From: Maridesulfovibrio frigidus DSM 17176
Lineage (GTDB): Bacteria > Desulfobacterota > Desulfovibrionia > Desulfovibrionales > Desulfovibrionaceae
Length of the DNA: 64,000 nt
Reading direction: 5' to 3'
Assembly (NCBI RefSeq): GCF_000711735.1
Contig: NZ_JONL01000007.1
Span: 62,001-126,000 of the forward strand
The notes under the pieces are model-generated. The model did no database searches. It saw nothing but the letters and a program-made list of their open reading frames with translations, and was not told the DNA's origin. Both the position numbers and the translations under genes were made by a program. Positions 17,358-27,120 of this stretch are shown one piece after another (position 1 is the first letter of the stretch; every line of letters starts with the position of its first letter).

Positions 17358-17618
17358 TTACAAAGAGATAAGCCCTTCAATAGTCGCAGCTTTGTGATAA
17401 ATATTCATTACAAAGTCAGAACCGTCTGCTGTGGCGGTTGCAGTTACACTGGTATACTTACCTGTTTTAGATTCTTTTTCAGAGTGAGCAATGCCTTCAA
17501 GAAGGGATTTCAACTCACCAAGTGACTGAGATGGCACAATAAATTTGAATGTATATTCGCAAGGCCATTCGTGGTGTTCTTCAAGGGTACTTCTAAATGT
17601 TTCTAATGCATCTGTCAT
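17358..17618 (-). CDS. YbeD-like (DUF493) protein
   Basis: The 86-residue protein matches the DUF493/YbeD family, a small ACT-like alpha-beta fold. Visible traits are PCEYTFKFIVP near the start, an internal GKYTSVTATAT strand, and the closing IYHKAATIEGLISL. Escherichia coli YbeD sits beside lipB, but no lipoate gene is seen here. Function is unknown; a regulatory fold is inferred from structure. It is followed on the minus strand by ileS after 246 bases. Confidence 0.82.
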   Translation of the reverse strand: MTDALETFRSTLEEHHEWPCEYTFKFIVPSQSLGELKSLLEGIAHSEKESKTGKYTSVTATATADGSDFVMNIYHKAATIEGLISL

Positions 17619-17856
17619 AATTACTCCTGATATATTTACTTCCTATATGGAAGGGTCTTCTCAAATTCCATCAAAACAAAAAATAACTATCGAAAAATTA
17701 ATTTTACATCACCTAAATGCATTGTTGATATATGAATCATGAAAGAACCTGTCAATGGTATGTAAATAATATTACCCAATATCTAAAGCAGAATGTTAAA
17801 TTGCCGATAAAACATTTAAGCAGCCTCGTATTTTGAAAATAAAAGAGGACAATATT

Positions 17857-18282
17857 ATGAAAAATAATTCTATTCACGCAACAAATTTCCGAAAAGTTCT
17901 AGAACTGTTTCGCGATAATCGTGCTCAGGACGCAGCAAAGCTCCTTAAGGTTATTCAAGAAGACTATCTTGAGCTTTATAGCGAAAACAAAGAACTGCGT
18001 TCGCAAATAAAAGAAGTCGCTGACATTTTGGATCTTGCAGAATGCATGGACTTTGATGGTCAGAAATACTGGATTAATGATGATTCAGAAGTGACAGGAC
18101 CGTACTGTCAGGTTTGCTATGATAAGGAGGGTGTCCTTATCCGGTTGCAGGAAAGAGATAAACACTGGGAATGCTACAGCTGCGAAAACCTATTTGCAAA
18201 AATTCCAAAAGCGGTGACGCCGAAAAGGAGTGCCCCGAAGAAAAAGGTGAAGCCGCCTTTAAAGCTTTTCAGCGCTAAATAA
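17857..18282 (+). CDS. Zinc-ribbon protein of unknown function
   Basis: The 141-residue product has a predicted N-terminal coiled coil (about residues 25-60, LLKVIQEDYLELYSENKELR) and a zinc ribbon made by YCQVC and WECYSC, 23 residues apart. It ends in a Lys/Pro-rich basic tail. ATG 17857 follows AGAGGA at the right distance; a TTG at 17833 lacks one. I do not recognise the family. The ribbon plus basic tail could bind nucleic acid, but that is only a suggestion. It is monocistronic, with its own terminator at 18308-18342. Confidence 0.75.
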   Translation: MKNNSIHATNFRKVLELFRDNRAQDAAKLLKVIQEDYLELYSENKELRSQIKEVADILDLAECMDFDGQKYWINDDSEVTGPYCQVCYDKEGVLIRLQERDKHWECYSCENLFAKIPKAVTPKRSAPKKKVKPPLKLFSAK

Positions 18283-18307
18283 CAAGTTATTATATTTAGT
18301 TTTTACC

Positions 18308-18342
18308 AAGCCCTGTTCATTAAATATGAATAGGGCTTTTTT
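18308..18342 (+). terminator. Rho-independent terminator after the zinc-ribbon gene
   Basis: AAGCCCTGTTCAT (18308-18320) pairs with ATGAATAGGGCTT (18326-18338) apart from one G-T pair. A TAAAT loop and a run of T follow the standard pattern. Confidence 0.85.
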
Positions 18343-18471
18343 ATTATTAATATGAGATAAATATATTAATAGTTAGTAATAAATTTAACGTAAATAAACG
18401 GTTCTCTTCTGTTGTATTTACAGGTTAAAATAGGCTATTAAAAAGAAAAACAGTTTTTAGCGAGGTTCCAT

Positions 18472-20709
18472 ATGTCAGGTAAATTTTTATGCGTTCACGG
18501 TCATTTTTATCAGCCCCCCAGAGAAGATCCATGGCTTGATATGATTTTCCCTGAAGGCAGCGCCGCTCCCTTTAGGCATTGGAATGAAAGGATTTGCCGT
18601 GAAAGCTATGGTCCCATGGCATGGGCAAGGCGCATGGGAGGCAAAGGAATTTTTGATATCATCAACTGTTACGAGTGGATCAGTTTCAATATTGGACCTA
18701 CACTTTTCCGATGGATAGAACGCTCTGAGCCTGAACTTTATACCAAGATACTCGATGCAGATGCCAAAAGCCTAGCTCGCTGGGGACATGGCAATGCCAT
18801 AGCTCAAATTTATCATCACGTAATTATGCCCCTTGCTTCGAAGCTGGATAAAGAAGCCGAAGTAACATGGGCAATTGCTGACTTTGAATCTAGATTTAAA
18901 CGTAAACCTAAAGGTATGTGGCTTTCTGAAACCGCATGCAACACCGCGTCTCTAGAAGCTTTAGCAGAGCAGGGCATAGCGTTTACCTTGCTTGCCCCGC
19001 GTCAGGCTGAAGCAATAGCTGACCTCGGATCAGATAACTTGCAACAATGTGATGAGGGGTCTCTTAATATCAAAGAGCCTTACCTTGTTGAGCTTCCATC
19101 TGGAAAATCCATAGCTGTATTCTTTTATGATGGCGGACTATCGCAAGCCATCGCCTTTGAAGGACTTCTCAAAAACGGAGACGACTTCTGGAATAAACTT
19201 TCCGGTGCGTCGGGCGAAGGGCTTCTCTCCATCGGTACTGATGGAGAAACTTACGGCCACCATTTTGAATTCGGCGAAATGGCCCTTGCACATATTTTAT
19301 CTGAAGGAGCCAAAGAACGCGACGGCATAAATCTGACGAATTATGGTGCTTATCTTGAGCAGAATCCACCCACTAGAAAAGTCAAAGTTCGTGAAGACTC
19401 ATCATGGAGTTGTTATCACGGAGTTGAGAGATGGCGGTCTGATTGCGGATGCTGCACCGGTGGGCATGATGGTTGGAATCAGCAGTGGAGAAAACCCCTT
19501 CGTGATGGCTTAAATGAAATAAAAACCTTAATGGATAAACACTTTTTTGCTGTAGGTGGAACAGTGTTCAATGATCCACATAAAGCATTTGTTCAATATG
19601 GGTCACTACTTAGCGGTCTTGTAGACGAAGACACTTTCTTCAAGCTTTACTTTAAGTGTAAAGAAGGCTCGCGACTAGCTGATCTTGGTTGGAAATTACT
19701 ATCCATGCAAAAATGGGCTCTCTCGTCTTTTGCAAGCTGCGGCTGGTTCTTTGATGATCTTGCTCGCCTTGAACCTGTTAACGATATGACTTTCGCACTG
19801 CGAGCTATCGAGATTGCTACCGATACAGGGCTCATTGGACTTGAAGAAAAGTTTTTACAGATTATGGCAAGTGCGCAGTCGAATGAAGACAGATACGGCT
19901 CTGGCGTGGATCTTTGGAATAATAAAATTAAAAAACAAAGCGATTCTGCCGGAAGCCTGATTGCGCAGGGACTTATAAGACTAATTGCAGAGGGAGCGTT
20001 TCCGGTGCCTGGTGAACAGGGCCGCGTTGAATGGCCCGGCGCTACGGTTTCTATAATACTTGATCACAATGGGATCAAAGACGCGACAGGTCAGGCTGAT
20101 ATCAGATGGAGTCTAGAATCTGCCGTTACAGCATACAGCTGGACATGGACCAAAGGAGCTGGGTTGATCTCTGGTAGCCTTGAAATTAAAGGCGAGAAAA
20201 GCAATTACACTGAGCAGTATAACTTTGATCAACTGCCGTGGAAGAAACAACAGTCACTTTCTATGGCGTGGGTGAAGCACGCTGCCGACAACTCGTGGGA
20301 CAACAGGCTTCAACCTGTAATCGAGTTTGGTCCGGCCCTTTATATCGGGTATGAAGATTATCAAACGGGTCAGACATGGGCTGAAAAATGGAAGGAATTA
20401 TGGGCGCCGCTTGTTTGGTCTTATCTCTTTACTGACGTTGTAGCGTGTGATGATTTCATAGAGTTCATAAAAGATTCAGGTAATGATCACCCAGATACCG
20501 AAGCTCTTGCTGAGCGCATATCTGTAACCTTGTGCGATATGCTCCATAAGCAGACCACCATGCGCGGTAAAATTACTGAGGTTCTAACGCGGGCCAAGCA
20601 CATAGGTTTGCCATTAAATGTGTGGAAGCTACAGAGCTGTTATTGGGACAAAGTGCAAGAAGGGGAGAGTTCATCGGAACTCAGTGAATTGCTTGGTTTT
20701 GATTTATAG
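18472..20709 (+). CDS. GH57-type glycoside hydrolase with DUF3536
   Basis: The 745-residue protein begins with the GH57 signature region VHGHFYQPPREDPW and shows further GH57-like blocks: WGHGNAIAQIYHH, KGMWLSETACN (position of the catalytic Glu) and IGTDGETYGHH (position of the catalytic Asp). The C-terminal half (about 350-745) corresponds to DUF3536. GH57 enzymes act on alpha-glucans such as glycogen or on related alpha-galactosides; the substrate of DUF3536 members is not established. No signal peptide is visible, so a cytoplasmic role, perhaps in storage glucan metabolism, is inferred. No glycogen genes are adjacent. Confidence 0.85.
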   Translation: MSGKFLCVHGHFYQPPREDPWLDMIFPEGSAAPFRHWNERICRESYGPMAWARRMGGKGIFDIINCYEWISFNIGPTLFRWIERSEPELYTKILDADAKSLARWGHGNAIAQIYHHVIMPLASKLDKEAEVTWAIADFESRFKRKPKGMWLSETACNTASLEALAEQGIAFTLLAPRQAEAIADLGSDNLQQCDEGSLNIKEPYLVELPSGKSIAVFFYDGGLSQAIAFEGLLKNGDDFWNKLSGASGEGLLSIGTDGETYGHHFEFGEMALAHILSEGAKERDGINLTNYGAYLEQNPPTRKVKVREDSSWSCYHGVERWRSDCGCCTGGHDGWNQQWRKPLRDGLNEIKTLMDKHFFAVGGTVFNDPHKAFVQYGSLLSGLVDEDTFFKLYFKCKEGSRLADLGWKLLSMQKWALSSFASCGWFFDDLARLEPVNDMTFALRAIEIATDTGLIGLEEKFLQIMASAQSNEDRYGSGVDLWNNKIKKQSDSAGSLIAQGLIRLIAEGAFPVPGEQGRVEWPGATVSIILDHNGIKDATGQADIRWSLESAVTAYSWTWTKGAGLISGSLEIKGEKSNYTEQYNFDQLPWKKQQSLSMAWVKHAADNSWDNRLQPVIEFGPALYIGYEDYQTGQTWAEKWKELWAPLVWSYLFTDVVACDDFIEFIKDSGNDHPDTEALAERISVTLCDMLHKQTTMRGKITEVLTRAKHIGLPLNVWKLQSCYWDKVQEGESSSELSELLGFDL

Positions 20710-20833
20710 TTTTAATTGTGGGAGAGTAACGGAAAAGTATACTAAATACGCATCTATTAAACTATCACTATGACCTGAAAGAGAAATGGCTGTATTAAAC
20801 TCTTGTTTTTTGCACTATAAATTTAATTTACCA

Positions 20834-20878
20834 TTAAAAGCCCCCTTGGAAAATTAACTTTTCCAAGGGGGCTTTTAA
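20834..20878. terminator. Bidirectional terminator between the GH57 and MBL genes
   Basis: A perfect 20-bp stem (20834-20853 with 20859-20878) with a TTAAC loop separates two converging transcripts. Confidence 0.93.
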
Positions 20879-20915
20879 ATTAACCTATAAACTGAGGAAG
20901 TGAATTTTACGAAAT

Positions 20916-21761
20916 CTAGAATTCGTAAACGGAACCAGATCCCATAGCAATTACTTCGCATGACAACCGATCTTTAAGGAATTCATATCCCTTATCACCA
21001 GTGCAATGGCCGGGAGCAACGAGCTTAGGGCTGAACTCTTCAATAACTTTCGCGGTTTTTTCGAATTCATCAGTATCGCTTTTGAATAGGTGAAGACCGC
21101 CGACAATAGCGTGAACTGATTTAAGTCCGGTTAAATCGCGCAAATGGTAAAGAGTATTAGCAAGTCCGCTATGACAGCATCCCAAGACAACCACAGGCCC
21201 CGAGCTTGTCATCATAAGCAGAAACGCGTCATCGGGGACATGATCTGTAATAGTAGATTCAGAGTCCATGAACAGGCCACCCGTTGCTTCAAAAAAGCCG
21301 GGTATGCGCGGTATTTCGGTGATCATGAAGAGACCTTCATCAAGCTCTACATAGTCGCGAACAATAATAGTTCCCGGATATTCGCACGGAAATGAAGCAT
21401 CCTTAACCTTTGCTTCATTACACGCAGAGAACCTTTTGACTGCAAAATTAGGGTGAGCATACACGGGTCCGAGAAAATCGGTTTCCATGAGTGCGTCCAT
21501 CCCCCCTGTGTGGTCCCAATGTCCATGACTAAGGGCAATACCTTTAGCCTTATTGGCGTCTATACCCATCTCTTTCGCATTTTTAAGAAAAAGATCACTA
21601 CCACCACAGTCCCATAACCAAAGGTCATCCTGAGCAAGATTGAGGACCATAGAAAGTCCCCATTCCTTACCCAAAGATTCACTCATAGTTTGATTATCGC
21701 ATAATATTGAGATCTTGCTCGGCTTATCTATGGATATATCTTCTACATTGAGTTGGGCCAT
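20916..21761 (-). CDS. Metallo-beta-lactamase-fold hydrolase (MJ0301-like)
   Basis: The 281-residue protein is a metallo-beta-lactamase fold enzyme with the metal motif SHGHWDH at residues 78-84, LGCCHSG near 195, and a late GH in VAPGHCTGDKG. It belongs to the branch once annotated as dihydropterin-ribofuranosyl-aminobenzene phosphate synthase (MJ0301-like), whose true reactions are mostly unknown. The start overlaps the end of cimA by 19 bases, so it is cotranscribed as the last gene of the pdxJ operon. A link to citramalate or aspartate metabolism is not evident. Confidence 0.85.
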   Translation of the reverse strand: MAQLNVEDISIDKPSKISILCDNQTMSESLGKEWGLSMVLNLAQDDLWLWDCGGSDLFLKNAKEMGIDANKAKGIALSHGHWDHTGGMDALMETDFLGPVYAHPNFAVKRFSACNEAKVKDASFPCEYPGTIIVRDYVELDEGLFMITEIPRIPGFFEATGGLFMDSESTITDHVPDDAFLLMMTSSGPVVVLGCCHSGLANTLYHLRDLTGLKSVHAIVGGLHLFKSDTDEFEKTAKVIEEFSPKLVAPGHCTGDKGYEFLKDRLSCEVIAMGSGSVYEF

Positions 21762-23344
21762 TTTTGTGGATCATCCTTGAAAAGCTTATAATTAATTGAG
21801 TCTACGAGTGCCTGCCAACTTGCTTCGATAATATTGCTGCTGACACCCATTGTTGTCCACTGGCTCTTGCCATCTGAAGATTCGATAAGCAGACGAACAT
21901 TTGAACTTGTTCCGTCTGTATCTCTAATCGCGCCAGAAAGTACGCGTACTTTAAAGTCGAGTAGTCTAACATCTTTGAGGCTAGGGTAGAACCCTTCAAG
22001 CGCTTTACGCAGAGCCTTATCAAGAGCATTAACAGGCCCGTCTCCGGATGCTGCCGTATGATTTTCCTCTCCATGAACTTTGACGATCACAGTTGCTTCG
22101 GAAAACGGCTCGTTATCTTCCTTACGTTTAGCATCGACAACAAAAAAGTTGATGAACTCAAAGTAACGCTTAGACCAGCCCATTGCTTTAAAGAACAGCA
22201 ATTCAAATGAAGCTTCAGCTGCAGAATATTCAAAACCGATGCTTTCGCGTTCTTTAATATCTGCAAGGATTGTTTTTACAGCAGGATCATTTTTATCAAG
22301 ATCATAACCGAACTGTTTAGCTTTATAGAGAATATTACTTTTACCTGAAAGATCAGAAAGCAAAACCCGTCTATCGTTACCGACCAAAATAGGTTCGATA
22401 TGCTCATAGCTTTTTGAGTCTTTCATTACTGCGCTAACATGTACGCCGCCTTTGTGAGCAAAAGCCGCAGCTCCAACGTAAGGCTGTCTAAGAAACGGGC
22501 GTAAATTTGCAATTTCAGTAACGTAATTTGAAACGCTCTTAAGCTTAATCAAATTTTCTTTACCGATAGTGTCAAAACCCATCTTGAGTTCAAGGTTAGG
22601 AATGATGGAGCAGAGGTTTGCATTACCACAACGTTCTCCATAGCCATTCATAGTACCCTGAACCTGCACAGCGCCATTACTAACCGCCGTAAGGGCATTT
22701 GCTACAGCAAGCTCACAGTCATTATGAGTATGAATCCCAATGTTACATCCTGGAATATTAGAAAGTACTTCTTTGCAAGCTTCGGCCACTTCATTTGGAA
22801 GCGTGCCTCCATTGGTGTCACACAGCACAAGGACATCAGCCCCCGCATCATGTGCAGCTTTAAGGCATGAAAGAGCAAATTGTGGGTTATCTTTAAATCC
22901 ATCAAAAAAATGTTCCGCATCAAAAAACAGCTCTTCAACATGTTTGCGCATGAATCCGATACTATTGCTGATGAGTTCAATATTGCGGTCTAAGCTAACA
23001 CCGAGAGCGTTTGTCGCGTGAAAATCCCAGCTTTTACCAAAGAGGGTAACAACCTTAGCTCCGCACTCAACAAGAGCGGCCAGATTCGGGTCATTTTCAG
23101 CCTTCATCCGTGTATTATGAGTAGAGCCAAACGCTGAAACTTTAACATTTTCGAGGTGATAATTCTTAATCTCCTCGAAATATTCTTTATCTGTGGAATT
23201 AGATCCAGGCCATCCACCTTCAACGTAATGCACGCCAAGTTCGTCGAGCTTAATTGTTATACGTATTTTATCTTGTACGCTTAAATTTATCTCTTCACTT
23301 TGAGTTCCATCACGCAGAGTAGTATCATATATTTTTATAGTCAT
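21743..23344 (-). CDS. cimA: (R)-citramalate synthase
   Basis: CimA condenses pyruvate and acetyl-CoA into citramalate, a threonine-independent entry to 2-oxobutanoate and isoleucine. The 533-residue protein has the HMGL-like TIM barrel with the DTTLRDGTQSEE signature at residues 7-18, EGGWPGSN (citramalate rather than isopropylmalate type), a HTHND metal motif, and a C-terminal LeuA-like allosteric domain (about 390-520). It starts six bases after the lysC stop with no clear ribosome binding site, which suggests coupled translation. The alternative, 2-isopropylmalate synthase, is less likely given the EGGWPG motif. Confidence 0.93.
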   Translation of the reverse strand: MTIKIYDTTLRDGTQSEEINLSVQDKIRITIKLDELGVHYVEGGWPGSNSTDKEYFEEIKNYHLENVKVSAFGSTHNTRMKAENDPNLAALVECGAKVVTLFGKSWDFHATNALGVSLDRNIELISNSIGFMRKHVEELFFDAEHFFDGFKDNPQFALSCLKAAHDAGADVLVLCDTNGGTLPNEVAEACKEVLSNIPGCNIGIHTHNDCELAVANALTAVSNGAVQVQGTMNGYGERCGNANLCSIIPNLELKMGFDTIGKENLIKLKSVSNYVTEIANLRPFLRQPYVGAAAFAHKGGVHVSAVMKDSKSYEHIEPILVGNDRRVLLSDLSGKSNILYKAKQFGYDLDKNDPAVKTILADIKERESIGFEYSAAEASFELLFFKAMGWSKRYFEFINFFVVDAKRKEDNEPFSEATVIVKVHGEENHTAASGDGPVNALDKALRKALEGFYPSLKDVRLLDFKVRVLSGAIRDTDGTSSNVRLLIESSDGKSQWTTMGVSSNIIEASWQALVDSINYKLFKDDPQKWPNSM

Positions 23345-23350
23345 AATTTA

Positions 23351-24589
23351 TTACAGCATATTTTCTTCAGACCCGATTTTATCAAGCCCGAACGTGTTGT
23401 GGAGCGTTCTGATGGCAAGTTCACTATATTTTTCCTCAATGAGGCATGTAATTTTAATTTCAGAGGTGCTGATCATCAAGATATTGATATTTTCATCACG
23501 CAGAGCCTGGAACGCTTTTGCAGCAACACCAGAATGATTCCGCATTCCAACGCCGATGACAGAAACTTTACATACGTTTTGATCATAAAGAACTTCTTCA
23601 GCACCCATCTCAACGCTGATTCTATCAAGAACTTCAAGAGTAATTTCAAGATCAGCCCTAGGAATGGTGAAAGTCATATCAGTACGACCATCACGACTAG
23701 GATTCTGAACAATCATGTCCACAAGAATTCCGTTTTCAGCAAGAGGAGTAAATAGAGTTGCGGAAACCCCCGGTTTATCGAGCACTTTTGCTAGAGTAAC
23801 GCGAGCCTGATCCTTATCATATGCAATGCCGGAAACCATTACTGATTCCATATTTTCATCCTCCTGAGTAACGTATGTTCCAATTTCATCGCTGAAAGTA
23901 GAGCGAACATGAACTTTTACATTATATTTTTTAGCAAACTCAACAGATCTAATTTGCAGGACCTTAGCTCCCATGCTGGCCATCTCCAGCATCTCATCAT
24001 ACGAAACCGTATCGAGCTTACGGGCCTGAGAACAGATATTAGGATCGGTGGTAAACACGCCGGGAACATCAGTGTATATTTCGCAGACATCAGCATCAAC
24101 AGCCGCCGCCATAGCAACTGCAGAGGTGTCAGAACCACCGCGCCCCAGCGTTGTAATTCGTCTCTCTTCCGTGCAGCCCTGAAATCCTGCTACAACTAAA
24201 ATATCGTTTTTCTCTAGAAGGCGAAGAATTTCATCGCTATCAATATCTAAAATTCGTGCGCGGGAATGAGACGTGTTCGTCTTAATCGGCATTTGGAAAC
24301 CCAAAAGAGAGCGGGCTTTAATGCCTTTATCTTTAAGGAGCATTGCAAACAAAGCTGTTGAAACTTGTTCACCTGTTGAAACAAGAGAGTCCATCTCCGC
24401 TAGATCAGGCGTTTCAGACCATTCATTAGCTAATGAGATCAACCTGTTAGTTTCCCCGGACATTGCGGACAAAACAACAATAACTTTGCTGCCTTGCTCG
24501 TAAGGAACCAAAACTTTTCCCATAACCTGCTTCATGCATTCGAGGTTCTTAACTGAAGTTCCACCGAATTTTTGTACTACGATGTTCAT
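23351..24589 (-). CDS. lysC: Aspartate kinase
   Basis: Aspartate kinase phosphorylates aspartate, the first step to lysine, threonine and methionine. The 412 residues open with VVQKFGGTSV, then carry TTLGRGGSDTSAVA near 148-161 and a DPN(I)-type substrate segment. Two ACT domains at the C-terminus (about 265-405) predict feedback control by lysine and/or threonine. The AAGGAG lies 11 bases from the ATG, and a three-codon ORF (24586-24597) starts between them and overlaps the lysC start. Confidence 0.96.
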   Translation of the reverse strand: MNIVVQKFGGTSVKNLECMKQVMGKVLVPYEQGSKVIVVLSAMSGETNRLISLANEWSETPDLAEMDSLVSTGEQVSTALFAMLLKDKGIKARSLLGFQMPIKTNTSHSRARILDIDSDEILRLLEKNDILVVAGFQGCTEERRITTLGRGGSDTSAVAMAAAVDADVCEIYTDVPGVFTTDPNICSQARKLDTVSYDEMLEMASMGAKVLQIRSVEFAKKYNVKVHVRSTFSDEIGTYVTQEDENMESVMVSGIAYDKDQARVTLAKVLDKPGVSATLFTPLAENGILVDMIVQNPSRDGRTDMTFTIPRADLEITLEVLDRISVEMGAEEVLYDQNVCKVSVIGVGMRNHSGVAAKAFQALRDENINILMISTSEIKITCLIEEKYSELAIRTLHNTFGLDKIGSEENML

Positions 24590-24629
24590 TTGAACATTAT
24601 CTCCTTACCATATTTATTAAACGTAAATC

Positions 24630-25121
24630 TTAGAATGACTTAAGAAAAGTGAATATCTCTTCTAGGAGGGGAGTTGTTGGTCCATGAACGGTCAACTCAA
24701 TCTTTCTGCCGGCCTTGGCATCTTTCCAAGTGAAGAGTAGGGCACTATCGGGCCAAAATTCAGTTCTGAGATACTGAATCCACTCCACTACTGTCAAAGT
24801 TTTTTTATTGTTCAGTAAATCAAAGAATTCATCATCAGGGCACTGACCTTCTAATCTATAGAGATCAAAATGCTCAACCTGAGGATTTGTAGGGTAAATA
24901 TTAAGAATATTGAAACTAGGACTGCTAACTTCTGCGTTTTCAGCACCCGGAAAAGATTCTACCAACGCTCGAACAAATGTTGTTTTCCCCGCTCCCAAGT
25001 CTCCATTTAGGAAAATAGGCACGAATTCTTTCTTATTTTTAAAAAAATCTGCCAGCGTAGAACCGAATTTAAGGGTCGATTCCACGTCTGGCAAATTAAT
25101 AATGAACTGATTCTTAACCAT
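24630..25121 (-). CDS. tsaE: tRNA threonylcarbamoyladenosine biosynthesis ATPase TsaE
   Basis: TsaE is the ATPase that works with TsaB and TsaD to place the t6A modification on tRNAs reading ANN codons. The 163-residue protein shows the Walker A GDLGAGKTTFVRAL (about 40-53), the SSPSFNIL segment, the HFDLYRL motif and VVEWIQYL near 112, all typical of TsaE. It overlaps the CBS gene by eight bases and is followed by lysC after 40 bases. TsaB and TsaD are not in the window. Confidence 0.94.
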   Translation of the reverse strand: MVKNQFIINLPDVESTLKFGSTLADFFKNKKEFVPIFLNGDLGAGKTTFVRALVESFPGAENAEVSSPSFNILNIYPTNPQVEHFDLYRLEGQCPDDEFFDLLNNKKTLTVVEWIQYLRTEFWPDSALLFTWKDAKAGRKIELTVHGPTTPLLEEIFTFLKSF

Positions 25122-25572
25122 TAGCTTTAGTAAGAACCTTTAAAACATCTTCTTTACCGACCACGCCTATAAGTTTCCCGTCTTCAACAACAGGTAGGGT
25201 ATAAAGCTTTTTCTCAACCATCAGGTCAGCAATTTTTTCAATGCTTGTTTCAGGTGTTATAGTTACAGGGTTAGGAGTCATGGCTTGTTCAACCTTAGTA
25301 GCTGATATTTTATTAATTTCTTTTTCAAGATCATCACTTGATGACAATGAAATAAAGCCATCCAATATGGTGAAAAATGATGGCACTGAAAGGCTTTTCT
25401 GTTGAGCAACTAGGTCGCTCTGGCAGATTACACCAACGAGTTCTTCTTTTGAGTTAACAACAGGAACCCCGTTCAAATGTTTCTCAAGAAGCAACTTCGC
25501 GGCAACAACAACTTCAGTTTCAGGCGTAAGGGTAAGAGCACCGGATGTCATAATGTCTTTAGCTGTTAGCAT
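25114..25572 (-). CDS. Two-CBS-domain protein
   Basis: The 152-residue protein is a tandem pair of CBS domains (about 7-60 and 93-148), each with a typical ATP/AMP-binding style motif: NGVPVVNSKEELVGVI and YTLPVVEDGKLIGVV. It has no other domain, so it may sense adenine nucleotides and act on a partner. It overlaps nnr by seven bases and tsaE by eight, so all three are coupled. Function unknown. Confidence 0.9.
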   Translation of the reverse strand: MLTAKDIMTSGALTLTPETEVVVAAKLLLEKHLNGVPVVNSKEELVGVICQSDLVAQQKSLSVPSFFTILDGFISLSSSDDLEKEINKISATKVEQAMTPNPVTITPETSIEKIADLMVEKKLYTLPVVEDGKLIGVVGKEDVLKVLTKANG

Positions 25573-27104
25573 AATTCCTCCTTAAGAACTTCTGGAATAC
25601 TATTAGCAATTTCAGTTGCGATATTGCCTCTGTGCGGAAATTTTTTATTTAGATATAACCCACACTTTCCGTGTAAGTATACACCCATACATGCGCTTTG
25701 CATAGCGTGAATTCCCTTTGCAAGCAATGCTCCGATGATACCTGCTAAAATATCACCTGACCCCGCCGCAGCAAGATTCGGGGCGCAAATCGGTGAGATC
25801 ATGGTTTTTCCATCAGGACAACCGACAATTGTGCCAGCTCCTTTAAGAACCATAACCACTTTCTTTGAAACCGCATATTTATGCGCTGTTTCTATACGCG
25901 CGGACTCAATTTCGGGAATGCTCTTATTAACAAGCCGACCCATTTCGCCGGGATGTGGAGTAAAAATTGTATCCTCCTTAACCAACGGCAAAAGGTGCGT
26001 CCGCTTAGACAATGCATACAGCGCATCTGCGTCAAATATTGCCGGAGGGTGGTCTGCTAAAACGATAGCTTCGACCAGATTCATCGCCCCTTCAGTTCTA
26101 CCCAGCCCCGGGCCGATAGCTAATGCATCATAGTCTTTAAGCACCGGGAGTAGATCTTTAATTGCTTGATCATCCCAATGATCACCGGAACCAAGCGCCA
26201 TAGTCATCAGTTCCGGCATGAACGCACTCACCTCAGAAGCTAGCCCGGAAGGGCAGCCGAGAGTAACTAATCCAGCCCCGGATCGTATTGCGGCAAGACC
26301 GGCAAGTTCCAAAGCCCCGGTCATCCCTGGTGCTCCTCCGATAATCAGAACATGACCAGATGTTCCTTTATGCATGCCCGGAGTTAAAGCGGGAATAATC
26401 TCAAAAATTTTATTGTTCATTAAAAAGTGATCAACAGGGTGAGCCTTCTTAACATAATCAGGAATCCCGATTGGCCGAACAATAAGCTTTCCAGTGTAAG
26501 CTTTAGATTCCGGCAAAACCAGCCCAACTTTTGCGGCCTCAAACGTAACCGTAGCATGAGCCTTAACAGCTATAGTATGAACCTTTCCCGTGAGACCATT
26601 TAAACCAGATGGTACATCGACAGAAAAAATATAGGATTCATCTTTTTTTAAGTTGATAGCTTCTACTATCAATTGTGCAAAAGGCCTAAGTTCATTATCA
26701 AAACCCGTACCGAGCAGGGCATCTATAATAATATCTGATTTGGGCAGGGAAACTTTATCCGCTGCACGGAAAAATTTAAGCTGGACTCCAGCTTTAACTG
26801 CAACTTTAAGATGATATAAAGCATCACCTTTGTATTTATTTTTAGGCGCGGTGTGCATGATTAAAACGTCTGCACCTAAATCTGCAAGCTGCCGTCCCAT
26901 GACAAAGCCATCACCACCGTTATTCCCAGAGCCTGCAATGATCAGTATTTTTTTGCTTTCAACTGGGCCGAACTCAGAAAGAAGAGTGGCAACAGCTTCA
27001 CGAGCAGCATTTTCCATAAGGATCTCGCCACGAATACCTATTTCATTTATCGCGGCACGGTCCCATCCGTTCATTTGCAGTGGTGTGGGAAGCGGTGAAA
27101 ACAT
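25566..27104 (-). CDS. nnr: Bifunctional NAD(P)H-hydrate epimerase / dehydratase
   Basis: Nnr repairs damaged NADHX and NADPHX. The 512-residue protein fuses the epimerase domain (YjeF_N, about 1-210; GSGNNGGDGFVMGRQL) with the ADP-dependent dehydratase (about 230-505; VLIIGGAPGMTGALELAG, TPHPGEMGRL, AAAGSGDILAGIIGAL). The GAGGG before the ATG at 27104 fits well. It lies in the pdxJ-acpS-nnr string, an order common in Desulfovibrio relatives and other bacteria. Confidence 0.95.
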   Translation of the reverse strand: MFSPLPTPLQMNGWDRAAINEIGIRGEILMENAAREAVATLLSEFGPVESKKILIIAGSGNNGGDGFVMGRQLADLGADVLIMHTAPKNKYKGDALYHLKVAVKAGVQLKFFRAADKVSLPKSDIIIDALLGTGFDNELRPFAQLIVEAINLKKDESYIFSVDVPSGLNGLTGKVHTIAVKAHATVTFEAAKVGLVLPESKAYTGKLIVRPIGIPDYVKKAHPVDHFLMNNKIFEIIPALTPGMHKGTSGHVLIIGGAPGMTGALELAGLAAIRSGAGLVTLGCPSGLASEVSAFMPELMTMALGSGDHWDDQAIKDLLPVLKDYDALAIGPGLGRTEGAMNLVEAIVLADHPPAIFDADALYALSKRTHLLPLVKEDTIFTPHPGEMGRLVNKSIPEIESARIETAHKYAVSKKVVMVLKGAGTIVGCPDGKTMISPICAPNLAAAGSGDILAGIIGALLAKGIHAMQSACMGVYLHGKCGLYLNKKFPHRGNIATEIANSIPEVLKEELC

Positions 27105-27120
27105 TGGTTACCCTCGTATG

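Noticed and set aside
25735-26133. Plus-strand open frame opposite nnr
   Set aside because: It is fully covered by the conserved nnr dehydratase domain on the other strand and shows no protein-like motifs.
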